Shown: positions 11,831 to 24,274, counted from the first letter of the stretch. The stretch is 64,000 bases of DNA from Lactarius indigo (GCA_025766275.1 JAFKAC010000003.1:2356001-2420000), one strand, 5' to 3'. Made by a program: numbers and translations. The notes: generated from the letters alone by a model not told the origin.

Positions 11831-12438
11831 TATAAGTCATGGCATTTCTATGCGTGAGATTATCGCGCTCCGAATCTGAGTGGATCTTTAGCACATAACC
11901 TAGCCACGAGAAGAAATGGAAAAGGAACAAAAAAAAAAAAGTTTGGCTCAGAAGGTCATTCATGTCAGTGACATGCACAGGATTGAATATAATCCAATAC
12001 AGTCAAGTCGACTAAGAGGTGCCAGTTGTGGTTCGTAAATACAACACTCTTCATAACGAATGGGTGAGATGCTGAGAATGCAGACACTCACCATATGACG
12101 ATACTGTATTCGAGTCTCGAGAAGCACAACCGCCAAATTTTCAAGCGGCACCAATCCAAACTCCGCTGCCACTTTCGGTGGCACCGGCTGAGCAGTCAAC
12201 GAGTCATCGACAACTTGCAATACAAGCCGTCGTCTCTTTATCTCTCTTCAAGGTGCGTTCTTTCTTCCAATATTGGGTCCTGTGTACTGGATCTCTGTGG
12301 CGCCTTATACGTGACGTCGTGCCATCCACGTCGCTTTGGGCCGGATGCCAGATTTCGTCTCTGGATGATACGCGCGCAGCTTATCGCATGTGCTAAAGTC
12401 GAATCCCAGCCCATTGCCTATATAGCTAGCTCTCCAGC
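11831..12438. other. Intergenic region; possible short minus-strand frame
   Basis: A 12-base A run ends near 11941. On the minus strand from about 12218 to 11985 a frame reads LQVVDDSLTAQPVPPKVAAE then FGLVPLENLAVVLLETRIQY, with a plausible GT-AG intron after it; an upstream frame from an ATG near 12412 ends in a stop before it. Composition looks coding, but no family was recognised, no complete gene could be assembled and no product is proposed. The rest presumably holds the promoter of the uS3 gene. Confidence 0.3.
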
Positions 12439-13401
12439 ATGTCCGCTCAAATCAGCAAAAAGCGCAAGTTCGTTGCAGACGGTGTCTTCCGTGCCGAATT
12501 GAACGAGTTTTTCACCCGCGAGCTCTCTGAGGAAGGTTACTCGGGCTGCGACGTCCGTGTCACGCACGCGCGCACAGAGGTCCGTTTCGCTCCGTCCCTA
12601 CCTATTGGACAACTATCCGACCCCCCCGTAACCGTAGATAATCATCCGTGCCACACACACCCAAGAAGTCCTTGGAGAGAAGGGTCGCCGTATTCGCGAA
12701 CTCACTGCTCTCGTTCAAAAGCGATTCAAATTCCCCGAGAATACTCTGGAGCTCTATGCCGAGAAGGTCCAGACTCGCGGTCTCTCTGCCGTCGCGCAAT
12801 GTGAAAGTTTACGATACAAGTTACTAGGTGGCCTTGCCATTCGTCGGTGACGTTTGAAACCCCTTATGGCGTTCCATAAGGTACTGACTTGGGCCGTAGT
12901 GCATGTTATGGTGTACTTCGTTTTGTCATGGAATCCGGTGCTAAGGGCTTGTGAGGTTGTCGTATCGGGCAAGCTTCGTGCTGCCCGTGCCAAGTCGATG
13001 AAGTTTACCGACGGGTTCATGATCCACTCGGGTCAACCTGCCCGTGACTTCGTCGACTATGCTGTTCGGCACGTCCTCCTACGTCAAGGTGTCCTTGGCA
13101 TCAAGGTCAAAATGTACGTGTGGTTGGTTTCGTTACAGACAGCGATGCGACTTATTCACCTGTCTCTGTAGCATGAAGGGCTACGATCCTGAGGGGCAAC
13201 TCGGTCCTCGGAAGCCTCTACCCGACTCGGTCACCATCGTCGAGCCTCCAGTTGATAAAGTTATCGCCGAACCCACTTCAGAGCAACGCGAGCCCGCCAT
13301 TCCTCAGGCTGCGCCCATACCAGATGAGCCAGCATATCAACAACCACAAGGAGGGGTACGACCAAGGAGGTGGTTACGAACAGCCTGCTGCTGGTTTCTA
13401 A
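12439..13401 (+). CDS. RPS3: 40S ribosomal protein uS3, with two frameshifts as sequenced
   Basis: Exons 12439-12579, 12638-12846, 12900-13113 and 13172-13401 encode a product that is nearly identical to fungal uS3: [52 protein letters not shown], the KH core, [37 protein letters not shown] and a C-terminus with the YEQPAAGF ending. uS3 lines the mRNA entry channel of the small subunit. Two single-base insertions break the frame: a T at 12949-12950 (GGCTTGTGAG where GGCTGTGAG is expected for GCEV) and a G at 13350-13351 in the tail. Both sit in two-base homopolymers. All splice sites are intact and protein conservation is high on both sides, so sequencing error is more likely than gene death; a recent pseudogene copy remains possible. 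Confidence 0.85.
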
Positions 13402-13504
13402 CCGGTACTTTGTGTTGTGTTGTGTTCACATGTCATAGGCAAAATCGGGACGCCTTTCACGCTCTCGAGACACCTGCCCACATGTTTTATACCGTGAAGA
13501 CTAA

Positions 13505-16436
13505 CTACTGTAAGGCAAATTTCGAGATCTGTTGTGTAACGCTACTCCCCGCGGACCCCCCCGGACCAGTAGGTAGCTCCACTGTGATTTTAAAGGGCGC
13601 TCCAGTGAATCTCTGTATCAATATGTCGACGCTAGCAAGCGTTTGACTCGGATCCGAAACCGTGAGAGGTTCCAGCCCGTAAGTCAAGTATTAGCGCCTA
13701 CATTCCCACTGGCGGTGATACTCGCGAGTCTCTCGCCAGACGGTGTCTCGCACTGTAACGTGAGAGTACCGCCGCCAATGTCCCAGAAAACTGTGGATAT
13801 TGTCCAGTGGTTCGCATCAAAAATTGCGGAGATGTGTGCATCGTTCTGAAGGGGAATAATACGACGATTTTCGCACTTTCCCCTAAAGCGGTCCAAAGTG
13901 GTACCCGGAAAGATGGCATACGAGAAGGGTTGCGTTAGGATCTTGGTGCTCTATCCACGCTGCGAACAGATCGACCGTCTCCGGCGGCTGCGTTGATGTG
14001 CCAATTGTGGACCATGCGCCGATGCGTTCACCAACCGACAAGGAGAGCACCGTCGACTCTACGTCAAACCGGTATCCGACGTTTCCGTGCCAGAGGGACG
14101 ATACAGTGCCATTGAACGTTTGGTTCCCAGGTGCAGTGAAGAGGTCGTCATTGACGTAGATGGGGCCCGAGTGACGTCTCTGGTCTAGGACAGAAGTAAA
14201 CGGGCGCGGTAGTGTTGGAAGTGAGGTTGGCGATCATGACGTATTGGATATCGTCATCGAGGAAGAACCACGCTTTTTGCCAGCCGAATGCCTTCGTGAT
14301 CGGGTTGAGATATCGCATGGCCGCGACGCCTGTTTTACTGTTCGACGTGCCGCCGACGAACGGCTCAAGTCCTGTTTTCCCTGCATCTGCGCAGTCAAGT
14401 GGCGTGGCTCCATAATCGACGGTGGTGCCGGGATGAGGTTCCAATCCCACGCGGCTGCTATGTCCTCGTATTCGTCGCCATCCAGGTACGTATAAAGCGT
14501 CCCGTCGGCAAGGTGGAAACCCAATGGCTAGCACGCAAAGTCAGAGCTACGTGTGTATGACATAGAGAAGTGAAACGAACGTTTTGTGAGTTGACACATT
14601 CCGTATTCTTGGTCCGCGTAGAATACATTTTCAGTGTGGAGACATAGCCTTTACCGCGCTGAACCTGAACATTACGTGAGAACAACGCACTCCATTTCGA
14701 TGATACTGCTCACCATGTAGTCGTTGTTGTAAAACATTCTGTTACCAACGATTCTTCCCGAATTTGCATCCTGTGTAGGCTCAACAAGGTTGTTGTAGAC
14801 ATCGATCATGGTGTCTGAGCCCCACAGCTCCCCTAGCTGCAATATTTCTGATAGATTAAGGTTCAAGCTGCCCGTGGCTCTAAGGAAGTAGTGTCGGTCG
14901 TAGAAATTACACTTTTGATTGAACCACTCACTGAGCATCAACAACAGGGAAAGAGATGAACCGAGGGAGAGTGCTCTTATCACAGTTTAATTGATGCAAC
15001 AGATAGGAAGATAGTAGACCCACAAAGTCCCAGTGAAGTACGTTGGTCTTCACGTTACGATAGATCATCCACTGGTCGCCGTCAATCAAGGTCTCGAAAG
15101 CAGCTTGCGAAGAAGTGTCCGAAGCATACTGGGTGCCCGCGGCATCAATCTGTAGTTCGAGAACGTCATTGGAACTGGCAAAAGGTCAGTAAGCTTGAGA
15201 ATAGGATGTGAAGGATGGGCTCACTAATCCTTTCCATAGTTGCCGTTGTAGAGAAGACCACCATGTTGGCCGAAACTGCCGTCCGGTTTAATTCCGTCGA
15301 CCATCACGCCAGGCTGTATGGAAATCTCGGCGTTAATTCGACCATAGGCCTCGGTGATAAGGCTGGTGTTCGAGGTCAATAAGGCGAGATCTATTCCAAT
15401 CTTCGCCACGTCCAGTATATTGGCACCGGTCAGGAAGCTCTTCCCTTCGTAGAACGTGTCATACGCCCGTGCGGAAATGGTATTGCAACTATTGAGTTGT
15501 GTGGGAGTGAGCGAGGCGTTGAACAGTAAGCATGCTTCGTCGACCAATTTAGGAACAAGTATGACCTAGACACATGGTTCGCAAGAAGAGGACGGCAAGA
15601 AGTGCCCTAAACTTAACTCACATTTGAAAACCAGTTGGTGTTCCAGAAGCCTGGAGTGTCACACGGGCAGAGACTGGTCCCACCTTGATCCAGACATCCG
15701 GGGACAGTGAAGTCCCGTGAGAACCAGAAGTTCATAGCAGAGGATATGGCGCTAGCGAGGGCTGGGCTGCCGACGTATTCTTCGGTCCCGTTGAGCCCGC
15801 CGTGCCAAGCAGCACTCAAGGTTACTGTGTGACGTCAAGAGCTGAGAACGAACAAGTTTAAATTGCGTACGAATACGGGCCCAGTGAACGCTGGCTGGCC
15901 AGTTGGCGCGCTGTGCGGGACAGCCGGTGGTGTAATCGACCTCAGAGGGTGGCCAGCTTCCATCAGAACCTAATGTTTGTAGCCTGGGAGACAAGATCCG
16001 GTGAGAGGGTGTGGAGTAGCGGCATGAGGTAATTAACTTACCATGACGCGATCTGGGAAGCCTGCGTAGCGGAAGCAATAATGAAGTCGAGTCTTCGCTG
16101 AAGGACCGTGTGCATGTCCTGTACTGCCTGTGGATCTGAAGGAGGTAACGTCGGCGAAGGAGATGTGCTGGGAAATAGTGTCGACGTTGGGGACACTGTT
16201 TCAGAGGGAGGAGAAGTGGATAGTACAGGCGTGCTAGCTATCTCAGAAACCTTTGAGCCATAAGTGATAAACGAGCGGATTGTGCTTGTGGAAAGCGTGG
16301 ACAAAGCAGGAGATGAAGGGACGGGGGTAGGATTGGGTAAAGGGGAGGACACGGTGATCGTGGAGAAGTCAGGGAGAGGAAGAGAAACGACGAAGCCGAG
16401 GCAATAGAACAGAGAGAAGAGAGAAAAGAAAGCCAT
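13505..16436 (-). CDS. Secreted polysaccharide lyase family 8 (hyaluronate/chondroitin/xanthan lyase-like)
   Basis: The start at 16436 gives a signal peptide, MAFFSLFSLFYCLGFVVSLP, followed by an unusual Ser/Thr/Pro linker of about 75 residues. The alpha/alpha-toroid part follows: MHTVLQRRLDFIIASATQAS, LGSDGSWPPSEVDYTTGCPA, GLNGTEEYVGSPALASAIS, FWNTNWFSNVI with the likely catalytic Asn, and DGSFGQHGGLLYNGNYG with the catalytic His and Tyr. The beta-sandwich part includes VNSQN, TLYTYLDGDEYEDI, DWNLIPGTTVDYG, GWQKAWFFLDDDIQYVMIAN, SLWHGNVGYRF and a final C-terminal domain ending QQISKFALQ. PL8 enzymes cleave uronic-acid polysaccharides by beta-elimination; the true substrate here is not evident. 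The neighbouring uS3 gene is convergent. Several short introns are required. Confidence 0.85.
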
Positions 16437-16882
16437 GGTCAAGATTATGACGAAGTAAGGAGTGGACGGTCTCGGGCCAGAGAAGAGGGTAACCAGCTGA
16501 GAGACTCAAGTTCTTATAGAGCAAACGAGGGAATGAGCATGAAGACAGAAGGTTGCATGCGGTGTGAATTGACTTATAGGCGGACCCATAGTCGCTTAAG
16601 GAAAGGCTCACGTCAGGCATGAATGATTAACCCGAGAACAGAAGGTGTTAGTGCACTAGAGTATTAGTTCCCAGCGGTAAGTTGAGTAAGTTCTAAGCAG
16701 TGCCGGTGCGCGGAAGTTGCCGATGCACCATTGCCGAAAGCGTTGGTGTCCAGTCACGCTCGCCTCACCTCGCTTTTCGTCCGCGCTCACCCCTCAGCCT
16801 CAGCTAAATATTTCCGCCTTCCCCTTCCCCTTTCCTCGCCCCTTCTTCGTCTCCTTTTCTCCCTTTTCTCCCTTTCTCCTCT
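16437..16882. promoter_or_regulatory. Divergent intergenic region with pyrimidine-rich leader
   Basis: About 445 bases separate the lyase start from the KH-protein start. The 100 bases before 16883 are strongly C/T-rich on the plus strand, a common feature of promoters and leaders of highly expressed filamentous fungal genes. No coding sequence is recognised. Confidence 0.4.
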
Positions 16883-17993
16883 ATGCCTTCCGACTCCCCA
16901 AATCATGCCCGTGCTTCAGGTGCGTATTTTTTTTTTTAAGCAGCCCCTCCAATTTATCTTACGGTGCTTTAGTCTCCCCTCACGATTCCAGATCTCCCTC
17001 CCCGTCCGGACGTGACGCCCTCACCCTTCGCGCTCTCGTGAGCACAAAGGACGCAGGCGTCATTATAGGAAAGGGCGGTAAAAATGTCGCAGACCTCCGT
17101 GAACAAACTGGTGTCAAAGCTGGTGTCAGCAAGGTCATACCAGGGGTCCATGAGCGTGTCCTTAGCATCAGCGGTTCGGTCGAGAGTGTTGCAAAAGCGC
17201 GTCTATGCACTTCATCCGCGCCTCATTTGTCGTCTGATCCCTCCTTTATAGGCATATGCGCTCATTATTGCCCAGCTCGTCGATGCGAACCCCTCTTCTC
17301 CCACTGTCTCTACCTCCTCCGCCGCTCACACTTCTATGCGCCTCTTAATCTCACACAATCTTATGGGTACCATTATAGGCCGCAGTGGTCTCAAAATAAA
17401 GGCCATACAAGACGGTTCTGGCGCGCGGATGGTTGCCTCCAAGGAGATCCTTCCCCAGTCCACTGAGCGTGTCGTCGATGTCCAGGGCTCACCAGAGGCT
17501 ATCGGTCGTGCTATAGAGGAGATAGGCAGATGCCTGTTAGAAGACTGGGAGAGAGGTCTTGGGACCGTCCTCTACAGCCCTGGCGTGGCAGACGAGCGCT
17601 CTAGCGGCCGGCGTTCTCACGGCTACCAGTCCAGCTATAACGGCAGGCGCACTAATGGCGATTCTAATGCACGTGCCCCTAGTCCTCCCTCTCCAACAGC
17701 AGGAAACCCCACAAATCTTCGTACTCAAAACATATCCATACCATCTGATATGGTCGGCTGCATCATCGGCCGTGGCGGCACCAAAATTACTGAAATCAGG
17801 CGTCTTTCTGGCTCCAAGATCTCCGATTGCGAAAGCGCCACACGATGAGACAGGCGAGCGCATGTTCACCATCGTCGGTACTCCAGAGGCAAATGAGAAG
17901 GCCCTCTTCTTGCTGTACAACCAACTGGAGAGTGAGAAAGAGAGGAGGGTTGGGAAGGAGCATCAGAGCCAAGAAGAAGAGCTCCAGGACTAA
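16883..17993 (+). CDS. Three-KH-domain RNA-binding protein (PCBP/hnRNP K/Pbp2-like)
   Basis: From the ATG at 16883 a short exon MPSDSPNHARAS is spliced to SPHDSRSPSPSGRDA. Three KH domains follow, each with the GxxG loop: ALVSTKDAGVIIGKGGKNV, LISHNLMGTIIGRSGLKIK and ISIPSDMVGCIIGRGGTKI. A Ser/Gly/Asn-rich linker lies between the second and third. The ending is a charged tail LESEKERRVGKEHQ stopping at 17993. Architecture matches poly(rC)-binding proteins, which act in mRNA stability, translation or telomere binding; the target here is unknown. Inside KH3 the frame slips: CTCCGATTGCG at 17822 where CTCGATTGCG is needed for SKISIAKAPHDE. The extra C at 17823-17824 is in a homopolymer and no intron signal explains it. 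Confidence 0.87.
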
Positions 17994-18524
17994 GTCTTTT
18001 GCCATACAACTGAGCCCTTCACATCGACGTTTCGTTTTCCAGGCATTCGCGGCGGCTATTGATGGGATTATATTCACGGGCTGTTGACCCACTATTGTCC
18101 ATATACATGTATCGATCATCTCATTTTTTCGCTTCGTCGTTATTGCGTTGGTCCGATGGACCTCTCGCATAACCCTCTTCTCATTCCCCTGATCGTCAAA
18201 TTCTTCGCGCTTCTTGTCCCTCCCCAAAACTTAAAAGTCGTTTGTTCGCCTTGTCTTCTGTTCTTTCGCCTGCTGTGTTGGCGTTTTACCTAACTCCCTG
18301 TGGCTGGGCTGCCTCGTACGTGTCTCTTCGTTTTCTTCTTCACTCTGTTCAGTTCAATTACGGTGTATGTGCAATCTCCAGTCATTCCCTGTACGTATCT
18401 ACTGTTGGCCCTCTGTTGAGCTCTTTACCGTACTGTTAGTGCTAGTATCGTGCGACCTTTTAACCATTTAAAATTAAATCTTGTCCGAGCCTGTCTCCTG
18501 GATGCCGCCGTCACACTGAGCTAG
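17994..18524. other. Non-coding intergenic region
   Basis: About 530 T- and C-rich bases between the KH gene and NUFIP1, both on the plus strand. It presumably contains the 3' end of the former and the promoter and leader of the latter. No coding family or RNA gene was recognised. Confidence 0.4.
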
Positions 18525-19902
18525 ATGTCCAGCGGTCAACAGCAGCAGCAACGTTTTGCAGCGGCGGCTGCAGCGGCGTCGCTTGTGCGCACTTTGAACA
18601 ACCCTTATAATGTCCCCGCATACCCACAGCCAGTGAATCCCCAGGGCTATGCTTACTCCTCTACATACAATCATACTTCCGTTGTTTCCAGTTCCACCAG
18701 CCGCAATGTGCACCCTCCTCGCCGGGCACCCCCTGCACACTGGTATACCCCAGGGAGCAGCAGGTGCATGCACCCTGGATGCGCATTCACTGGCTCGCAT
18801 AACTCTCTAGAGGTACACATGATGGACCGACACCTCATCTATCCACCAGGTTGGCACGCGCGCAAGCGCCAGTCCGACTGGGACGCCGACCCAAGTCTAA
18901 AAGGGTACGTACGTCGCTTGATGCTCTCGATCGTAGGGGGGTGTCCAACCCATTCTCGCAGGAGGCCCGTCCCCATCATGGGCACGAGCATAACGCTCAA
19001 TACGCCCGAAGAAGTCGAGGCGTGGATCGCGGAGCGCAAACGACACTGGCCGACCGCCGCGCGCGTCGCGGAGAAGAAGCGTAAATTAGAAGAGGCCATC
19101 GCTGGCGGCGGGCTGCTCCCCGATCACCTCATGAAACGCCCTAGGCTCCCATTCAATGCTGACGCGACAAGGGCGGGGGGTAGGGGTAGGGGCAGAGGAA
19201 GGGGTGGCAGAGGTGGTGGCAGGCCGTGGCAGAGGACGCGGTTTTACCCCTGCTGCCCTGCTAGAGCCCAGCCGCCTACTCCTCTCCTGACGGTGGCGGC
19301 AAAGACGGCGGCACAACAATGCGTGCCGACCACAACAGAAAGCGCGTCAGGCTCAGACAGTGATGCGCCTGAGGTGCTGTCGGCCAAGCGACCGCCTGGC
19401 ATCGAAGCGTATGAATCGTCTTCTTCAGATGTCGAGTTCGAGAAACCCCAGATCGACGACGACGACGACGACGACGACTCAAACGTACCCTCAAAAATCG
19501 ACCCTTGTCCTGGTGGCGCTGGCGTTACGGCATCTCTTGCCCATACCCTGACGGTTCCAAGCGCACGTCCCGCGGATTCTTCTCGCAGAGCTCCGCCCCC
19601 TCAACCCAAAAAGCCACCTCGGAATCCCTTCGCAGCGCGGACGTCTCTACTTCGTAGTGTGAGCGAGCGCATCTGCTGTCGCCCTTTATGTTTGCGCTTA
19701 TGGTTGATATGTGTAGCTTTTACTTCCTGAGATTCGCATGACCGTTTCGAATCTCTCCCAGGCCATCCACTTCCTCGTCGACAATGACTTTTTAGAAAAC
19801 GTTGAGCTGGTTCCGGGACAGGCAAATGAAAAGCGGATTGAGGTCGTGAGCGAACAGCTCGCTCATCCTGAATCAGGGTCTAGCGTAGTCGAGAGCACTT
19901 AG
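18525..19902 (+). CDS. NUFIP1-like protein (snoRNP assembly, Rsa1-type)
   Basis: The product starts MSSGQQQQQRFAAAAAAASL, has a single C2H2-type finger (SRCMHPGCAFTGSHNSLEVH with a following MMDRH), then the diagnostic NUFIP1 segment: GRPVPIMGTSITLNTPEEVE, AWIAERKRHWPTAARVAEKK and RKLEEAI. An RGRGRGRGG tract, an acidic run of Asp near 19455-19480, and a C-terminal helix block (NPFAARTSLLRS, LLLPEIRMTVSNLSQAIHFL, VDNDFLENVEL) follow. Introns are near 18903-18961 and 19660-19718. NUFIP1/Rsa1 bridges the R2TP chaperone complex to box C/D snoRNP proteins in the nucleus; that role is inferred. It is convergent with the M16 protease gene. Confidence 0.85.
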
Positions 19903-19996
19903 TTTCGTCCCCAATCTCAGCATTCCCCAAAAGTAATCTTACCAAGAATTAAGATGCGCAGAGAGGAGGTATTAGTACGATACATACGGGGTGTGG

Positions 19997-22900
19997 TTAA
20001 TGGTTCCTGTCGCTCTCACTGCCACTCTCGCTCTCGTCCTCGTGCTCAAAGCCGTCCTCGGGCTCGAGTTCCAATGCCCGTCTTTCGACGACAAAGCCTG
20101 CGTCCCTCAGACCTTTGCTGATCTCGTCCGCTTTTCCCGGTGCAGTCACCGACACGACGACCGACGTTGACGAATCAAACAGCGGGAGGAAGTACTGCCG
20201 TAGTACTTGCAGCACGTCGTCCTTGCTCACTTGTTGGAATTTCTTGAGGAGTTCTATGTTATGGTTTTGTGGCACGCCTTTGAGCGCCTGGTTCGTGAAG
20301 GATATCACTTGCCTGCGACAGGGGACGCGTGTCAGCCATAAACGATTCAATACGTGGCCGTGGCCGACTGTACGAACCGCTCGCCCGGGTGTCGAGACAC
20401 TTTTCGTTACTCCGAAGACGATAGTGCTCTTTGCAGCGTCAAGTGCTGTCTCATCAAGGGCGATCTAGGGAACTCGAAAATGAAACCTCAGTCGATGCGT
20501 GCATGAACACATGAACACACCGAGCCATCAACAAGACCACGGACAACTGCTGCCCCCTGCTTGAACGCCTCAAGGCTGTTAGAACTCTGCGGATGTGATG
20601 TTATTAAATAGGCGTGCACAAGTAGATGAGGCTAGAACAAACCCGATAGAGCGAGAATGTGACTGAACCAGCTTCGAGGTCAACCCCAATATAAGCACCA
20701 TACGCCAGTCCAGAGCCGCGGATATACCGCTAGCGAGCTCTGAGTAAGTCACATAGAGAGTTGCAAATTGTTAAGCTCTTACCCAGAGGAAACTCTCCGT
20801 TGCACTCAGAACTTCCGACGCAACGCGTAAAGCAGGATAGTCTGGATGGCTGAATCCTTCGACTCCTTTCCCAACATGATTTACGAACGAGCTTTCAATG
20901 GTGGGAAGAGTGACAACAATCGCCTAGCCAAAGACCTCTTAGATTGTATTTGATAAAGTTGTTATGGCATTACCTGCTTCACTGGGTTCTTGCCAACAGC
21001 GCTTAAGGTATCGGATGCCAAGGGCACAGGTAACAACGGCGCTTCCTTCAGCAGAGATTGGGTCAGCAAGAACTGATTTTTGTGGGTAACACGGCTCACA
21101 GGAAGGACCGTGCCAAAGTACTTGTTCCAAACACTCCGCGGCTTGGGGATACTCAATACATTCCCTGTTACAGAGAACCTTATCCCAGAGGGGTCAGTAA
21201 CTGGCGCAACGTCAGTGGACTTGAAGATTTGGTTGTGAAGAAGGCTCTCACTGTGCTTGCGGAAGTTCTCAAACAGCTGGATGACATCCTCGGGGGAACT
21301 GTGGACTTTCTCTGCGATAGTTGGAATAAAGTCAGACTGGATAAGGACCCCGCTGGCCCGAGTTGTAGAGTTGCTCGTGTATAACAGTTCTGACGAAACA
21401 GCCGACAGGACGGTGTTCCCATCCCGTTTAAGACCAGGTAACGCCTGTTGTATTTGGGCCACGGTGATTTGAAGCCTTATTCAACGGTTCATCAGGGTGA
21501 TCAAACACTCACACGGAGGAACAGACAAACCTCTCCTTTGTAAACTCGCTGCCATAAAGTAAGTCCCTCAACCAAGCCACTGCCAACTCATACTTTGCCA
21601 CTTCCACACGTATTGTAATGCGCATTGTCTCGGTGAATCTGCCTGAAATGCCAAGGCTGACTTCGTAAGAGACCGTCTGGTCGTCGAGCTGATCGACAAC
21701 TTCTTCATGAGAAAGGCGTTCGCCGGACTGACGCCTCACGGGCAGAGAGAAGAAGGAACTGAGGTATGGTTGAATGTACCTGGGGAGAGCCAGTGAGAAA
21801 AAATAACCGCAACGAATAACAGGCTGCTTACGGGCGTAAGTGACTAGGTAGTTTCGAGAGGGAAAGATAGGCATGGATGCTAACGAAATCGGACTACACA
21901 CGGTGGGTTTTCGGCACTTTTGAATGGAGGAACGCACGCACCTTTACATGGTCATATTGAACGAAAAATGGTAGAGGTGCACCGTCAGCGTTCACATGAC
22001 GGCTAACATCATTTTCCACGCTCCCTGCCCTGCCTTTGCGACCGGTCCCTGCCTGTTGAACGCTCTGCACCGGGATCCAAGAGATGCTTTTCACATCAGG
22101 TACCGGGAATGACTTCAGAATCTCGGTGGGTATTGGTTTATCATGTTCAGCCTTAGCCTCTTCCAGTTCCCTGGCTTTCCTCGCTAAGCCGTCGGGACCC
22201 AAGGTCTCCTTTTGTTTCGCAATGCGAGCCTTCTCCTCCTTCTCAATACGGTCTGCCACTGCAGCGGAAGGCTTTCCACGAACGACAATCCGTTTAGGAT
22301 CGACGAAGTACCTGAATACGTGACGTAAGTCACACAAAGAGAATGGTAATCTCACACTGTATACGTACTTGTTAATGATGTCAGGACCATTGCTTACTCG
22401 ACCATGTTCTCAGCACGTTATAATCCTTGATCTCATCCAAAGAATCCTCGATCTGGGAACCATCCAAGCGTCCATATAAAAAGTTTTCAATCATGGCTGA
22501 CGAGAACGCGTCTCCACCATCCGATTCTACTTTACTACGGAACTTGAATTTATCAGCAATTCGTAAACGGTCTACGCAAACTGAGCATTACCTGGCGCTC
22601 AGGCCCGATCAATAACCATTGTCATACGATCCAAATCCACGCCTTCCTTTGCGATGCGGCGGAAGCTCTCATGGAGTTTGGCGTCAAATGTGTCCAAGTG
22701 CTCCGTCGGAACGGAACCGACATATATCATTACGTCGCAGAGCGTGGCTCTGGATTCTTCTCCGAAATAAATGTACGTGCTACAAACCGTCAGAGTCACC
22801 TATGCGAAACCATGCAGTTAGACATACCAGATGGGGGATTCTATCTCTATAAACTCTTTGTTCAGTGGCGCAGTGGGAGACGACGTGAGATATGTCCCAA

Positions 22901-24274
22901 GAATCTCGAGAGCCTGAATCATAATGAGGCCAAGTTTAACATCGTGGGGACAGAACGCGTACCACAGATTCGAGAAGATCATCTATGCGAGGACCCATGA
23001 AATTTATAACCAATTCCCCGGTGCTCTCATCTTTTTCTGGGAATTCCACCGTGTGCTCGACGAGTTCTTTGATTGGTGTTCGCCGAGCACTAGGCGTCTC
23101 TAGGAAGGGCCGATTCCAACCAGCAGGCTTAGGGCCTTTGTCTTGGCCGTGCGCAATAATGCTAGGTTCGATCTTATTTTGTACTGACAGACAATAAGGT
23201 CTCCGTCCCACTTGAAAGCTTTCCGGCAACTATGAGCGAGAGGTTATGAGGGACAGTAGTAGGTCTTGTGGTATTCACGGACTGAAAAAGCTGTCAGTCA
23301 AAAACGTCAGGGAGGTCTAGTGACTTGTTCACTTTGCTCGACGGTCAGCTTTCGGAGGGCCGCCATCAGGCCACCAGTTTCACTTCGGTAAGCACTCCCA
23401 GGGGGGTTAACCAGACGTTGTGCCCTGAATGGTGTGAAGCGTCAGGACAGTAGGATGTAGACACTATGGCTCCCAAAGGTGATCCCTAAAGGCCAGGGAC
23501 GTACTCCAATGACATGAGATCCCCCGAAGTGTTTTCACGGCCTTGCATCTCAGAGTATACCACGCCTGAATCCTCACCTTGTGGATCAATGTGATGTACC
23601 TTGATAACCGGACGTCAAGTCAAGAGGACGTAATCAAACGCGAGACAGTCTCGACGCACCTCGGTGAGGAACCCCGCGTCCGTGATGGTAGGGTACAAGA
23701 TATGGTCGACATAGATGGGGAGGATTTGCAAGAAACCAGCCTCTCCAGCGGTGGAGACAGTGTACGCGGTGTGGTCCGTGTCGGTCCACGCATTGGTCCC
23801 AGTTGGAAAAGCCACGGTTCGCAAAGTGGTCTATTATGCCCTTGTAGGGGTACTTTTCCGAGCCCATAAAGACCAGGCTTGAAGGATACCTCGATCAGTT
23901 ACGAACTCGTACATGCCGACATGCACTCACTGCTCGAGCGTGTGGGGACAACCGGTGTCATTGAATACTGCGTCATGTGAATGATGAATGCGTGTGAAAG
24001 AGAACCCCACGCACTTTCGGTGGCAACGACAAAATAACCATTCACGATAGGCGCTATTATTCAAGTGAATACAGCGCGGGAAGGGGGTGTGGCTGGAGGC
24101 CCACCTTCGTAATCCAAATGGACCACGCTGAGACCGGTGACTCTGCTACGCCAGCTGGAAACTGTGACGTCCGTAAAGTCCGAGCTTGACGCGTCTTATC
24201 AGATCAAAGTTTCCGAAAGTCTCACGAGGACTCGAGGGAGTGGACGGAGTAGGAGGGTGCAGGGCTGGGGACAT
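19997..24274 (-). CDS. M16C metalloprotease of the YOL098C/Sdd3 type
   Basis: Reading minus from MSPALHPPTPSTPSSPRETF at 24274: GNFDLIRRVKL, DFTDVTVSSWRSRVTGLSVV, HLDYEAPIVNGYFVVATE, CPHTLEHLVFMGSEKYPYKG. HTLEH is the inverted zinc motif HxxEH and is assembled across an intron. Next come GTNAWTDTDHTAYTVSTAGE, LPIYVDHILYPTITDAGFLTEV, HHIDPQGEDSGVVYSEMQGR and the repeated non-catalytic halves, ending in a highly acidic Ser/Glu tail with DRNH. The gene has at least fifteen short exons over 4.3 kb. Members are long (over 1000 residues) insulinase-like enzymes of unknown substrate. Two homopolymer insertions break the frame, at 24180-24181 (CTCGGAC after RRVKL) and 23812-23813 (after FANR). Both are probably sequencing errors. 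Confidence 0.85.

Noticed and set aside
11925..11941. A-run next to the thiolase pseudogene as a sign of retroposition
   Set aside because: The copy keeps intron-derived sequence and lacks the 3' part of the gene, so it did not come from mRNA; the A-run lies about 100 bases beyond the similarity.
18839..19319. Minus-strand and alternative-frame ORFs over the NUFIP1 gene
   Set aside because: Compositional shadows of a GC-rich gene whose own frame carries the diagnostic NUFIP1 motif.
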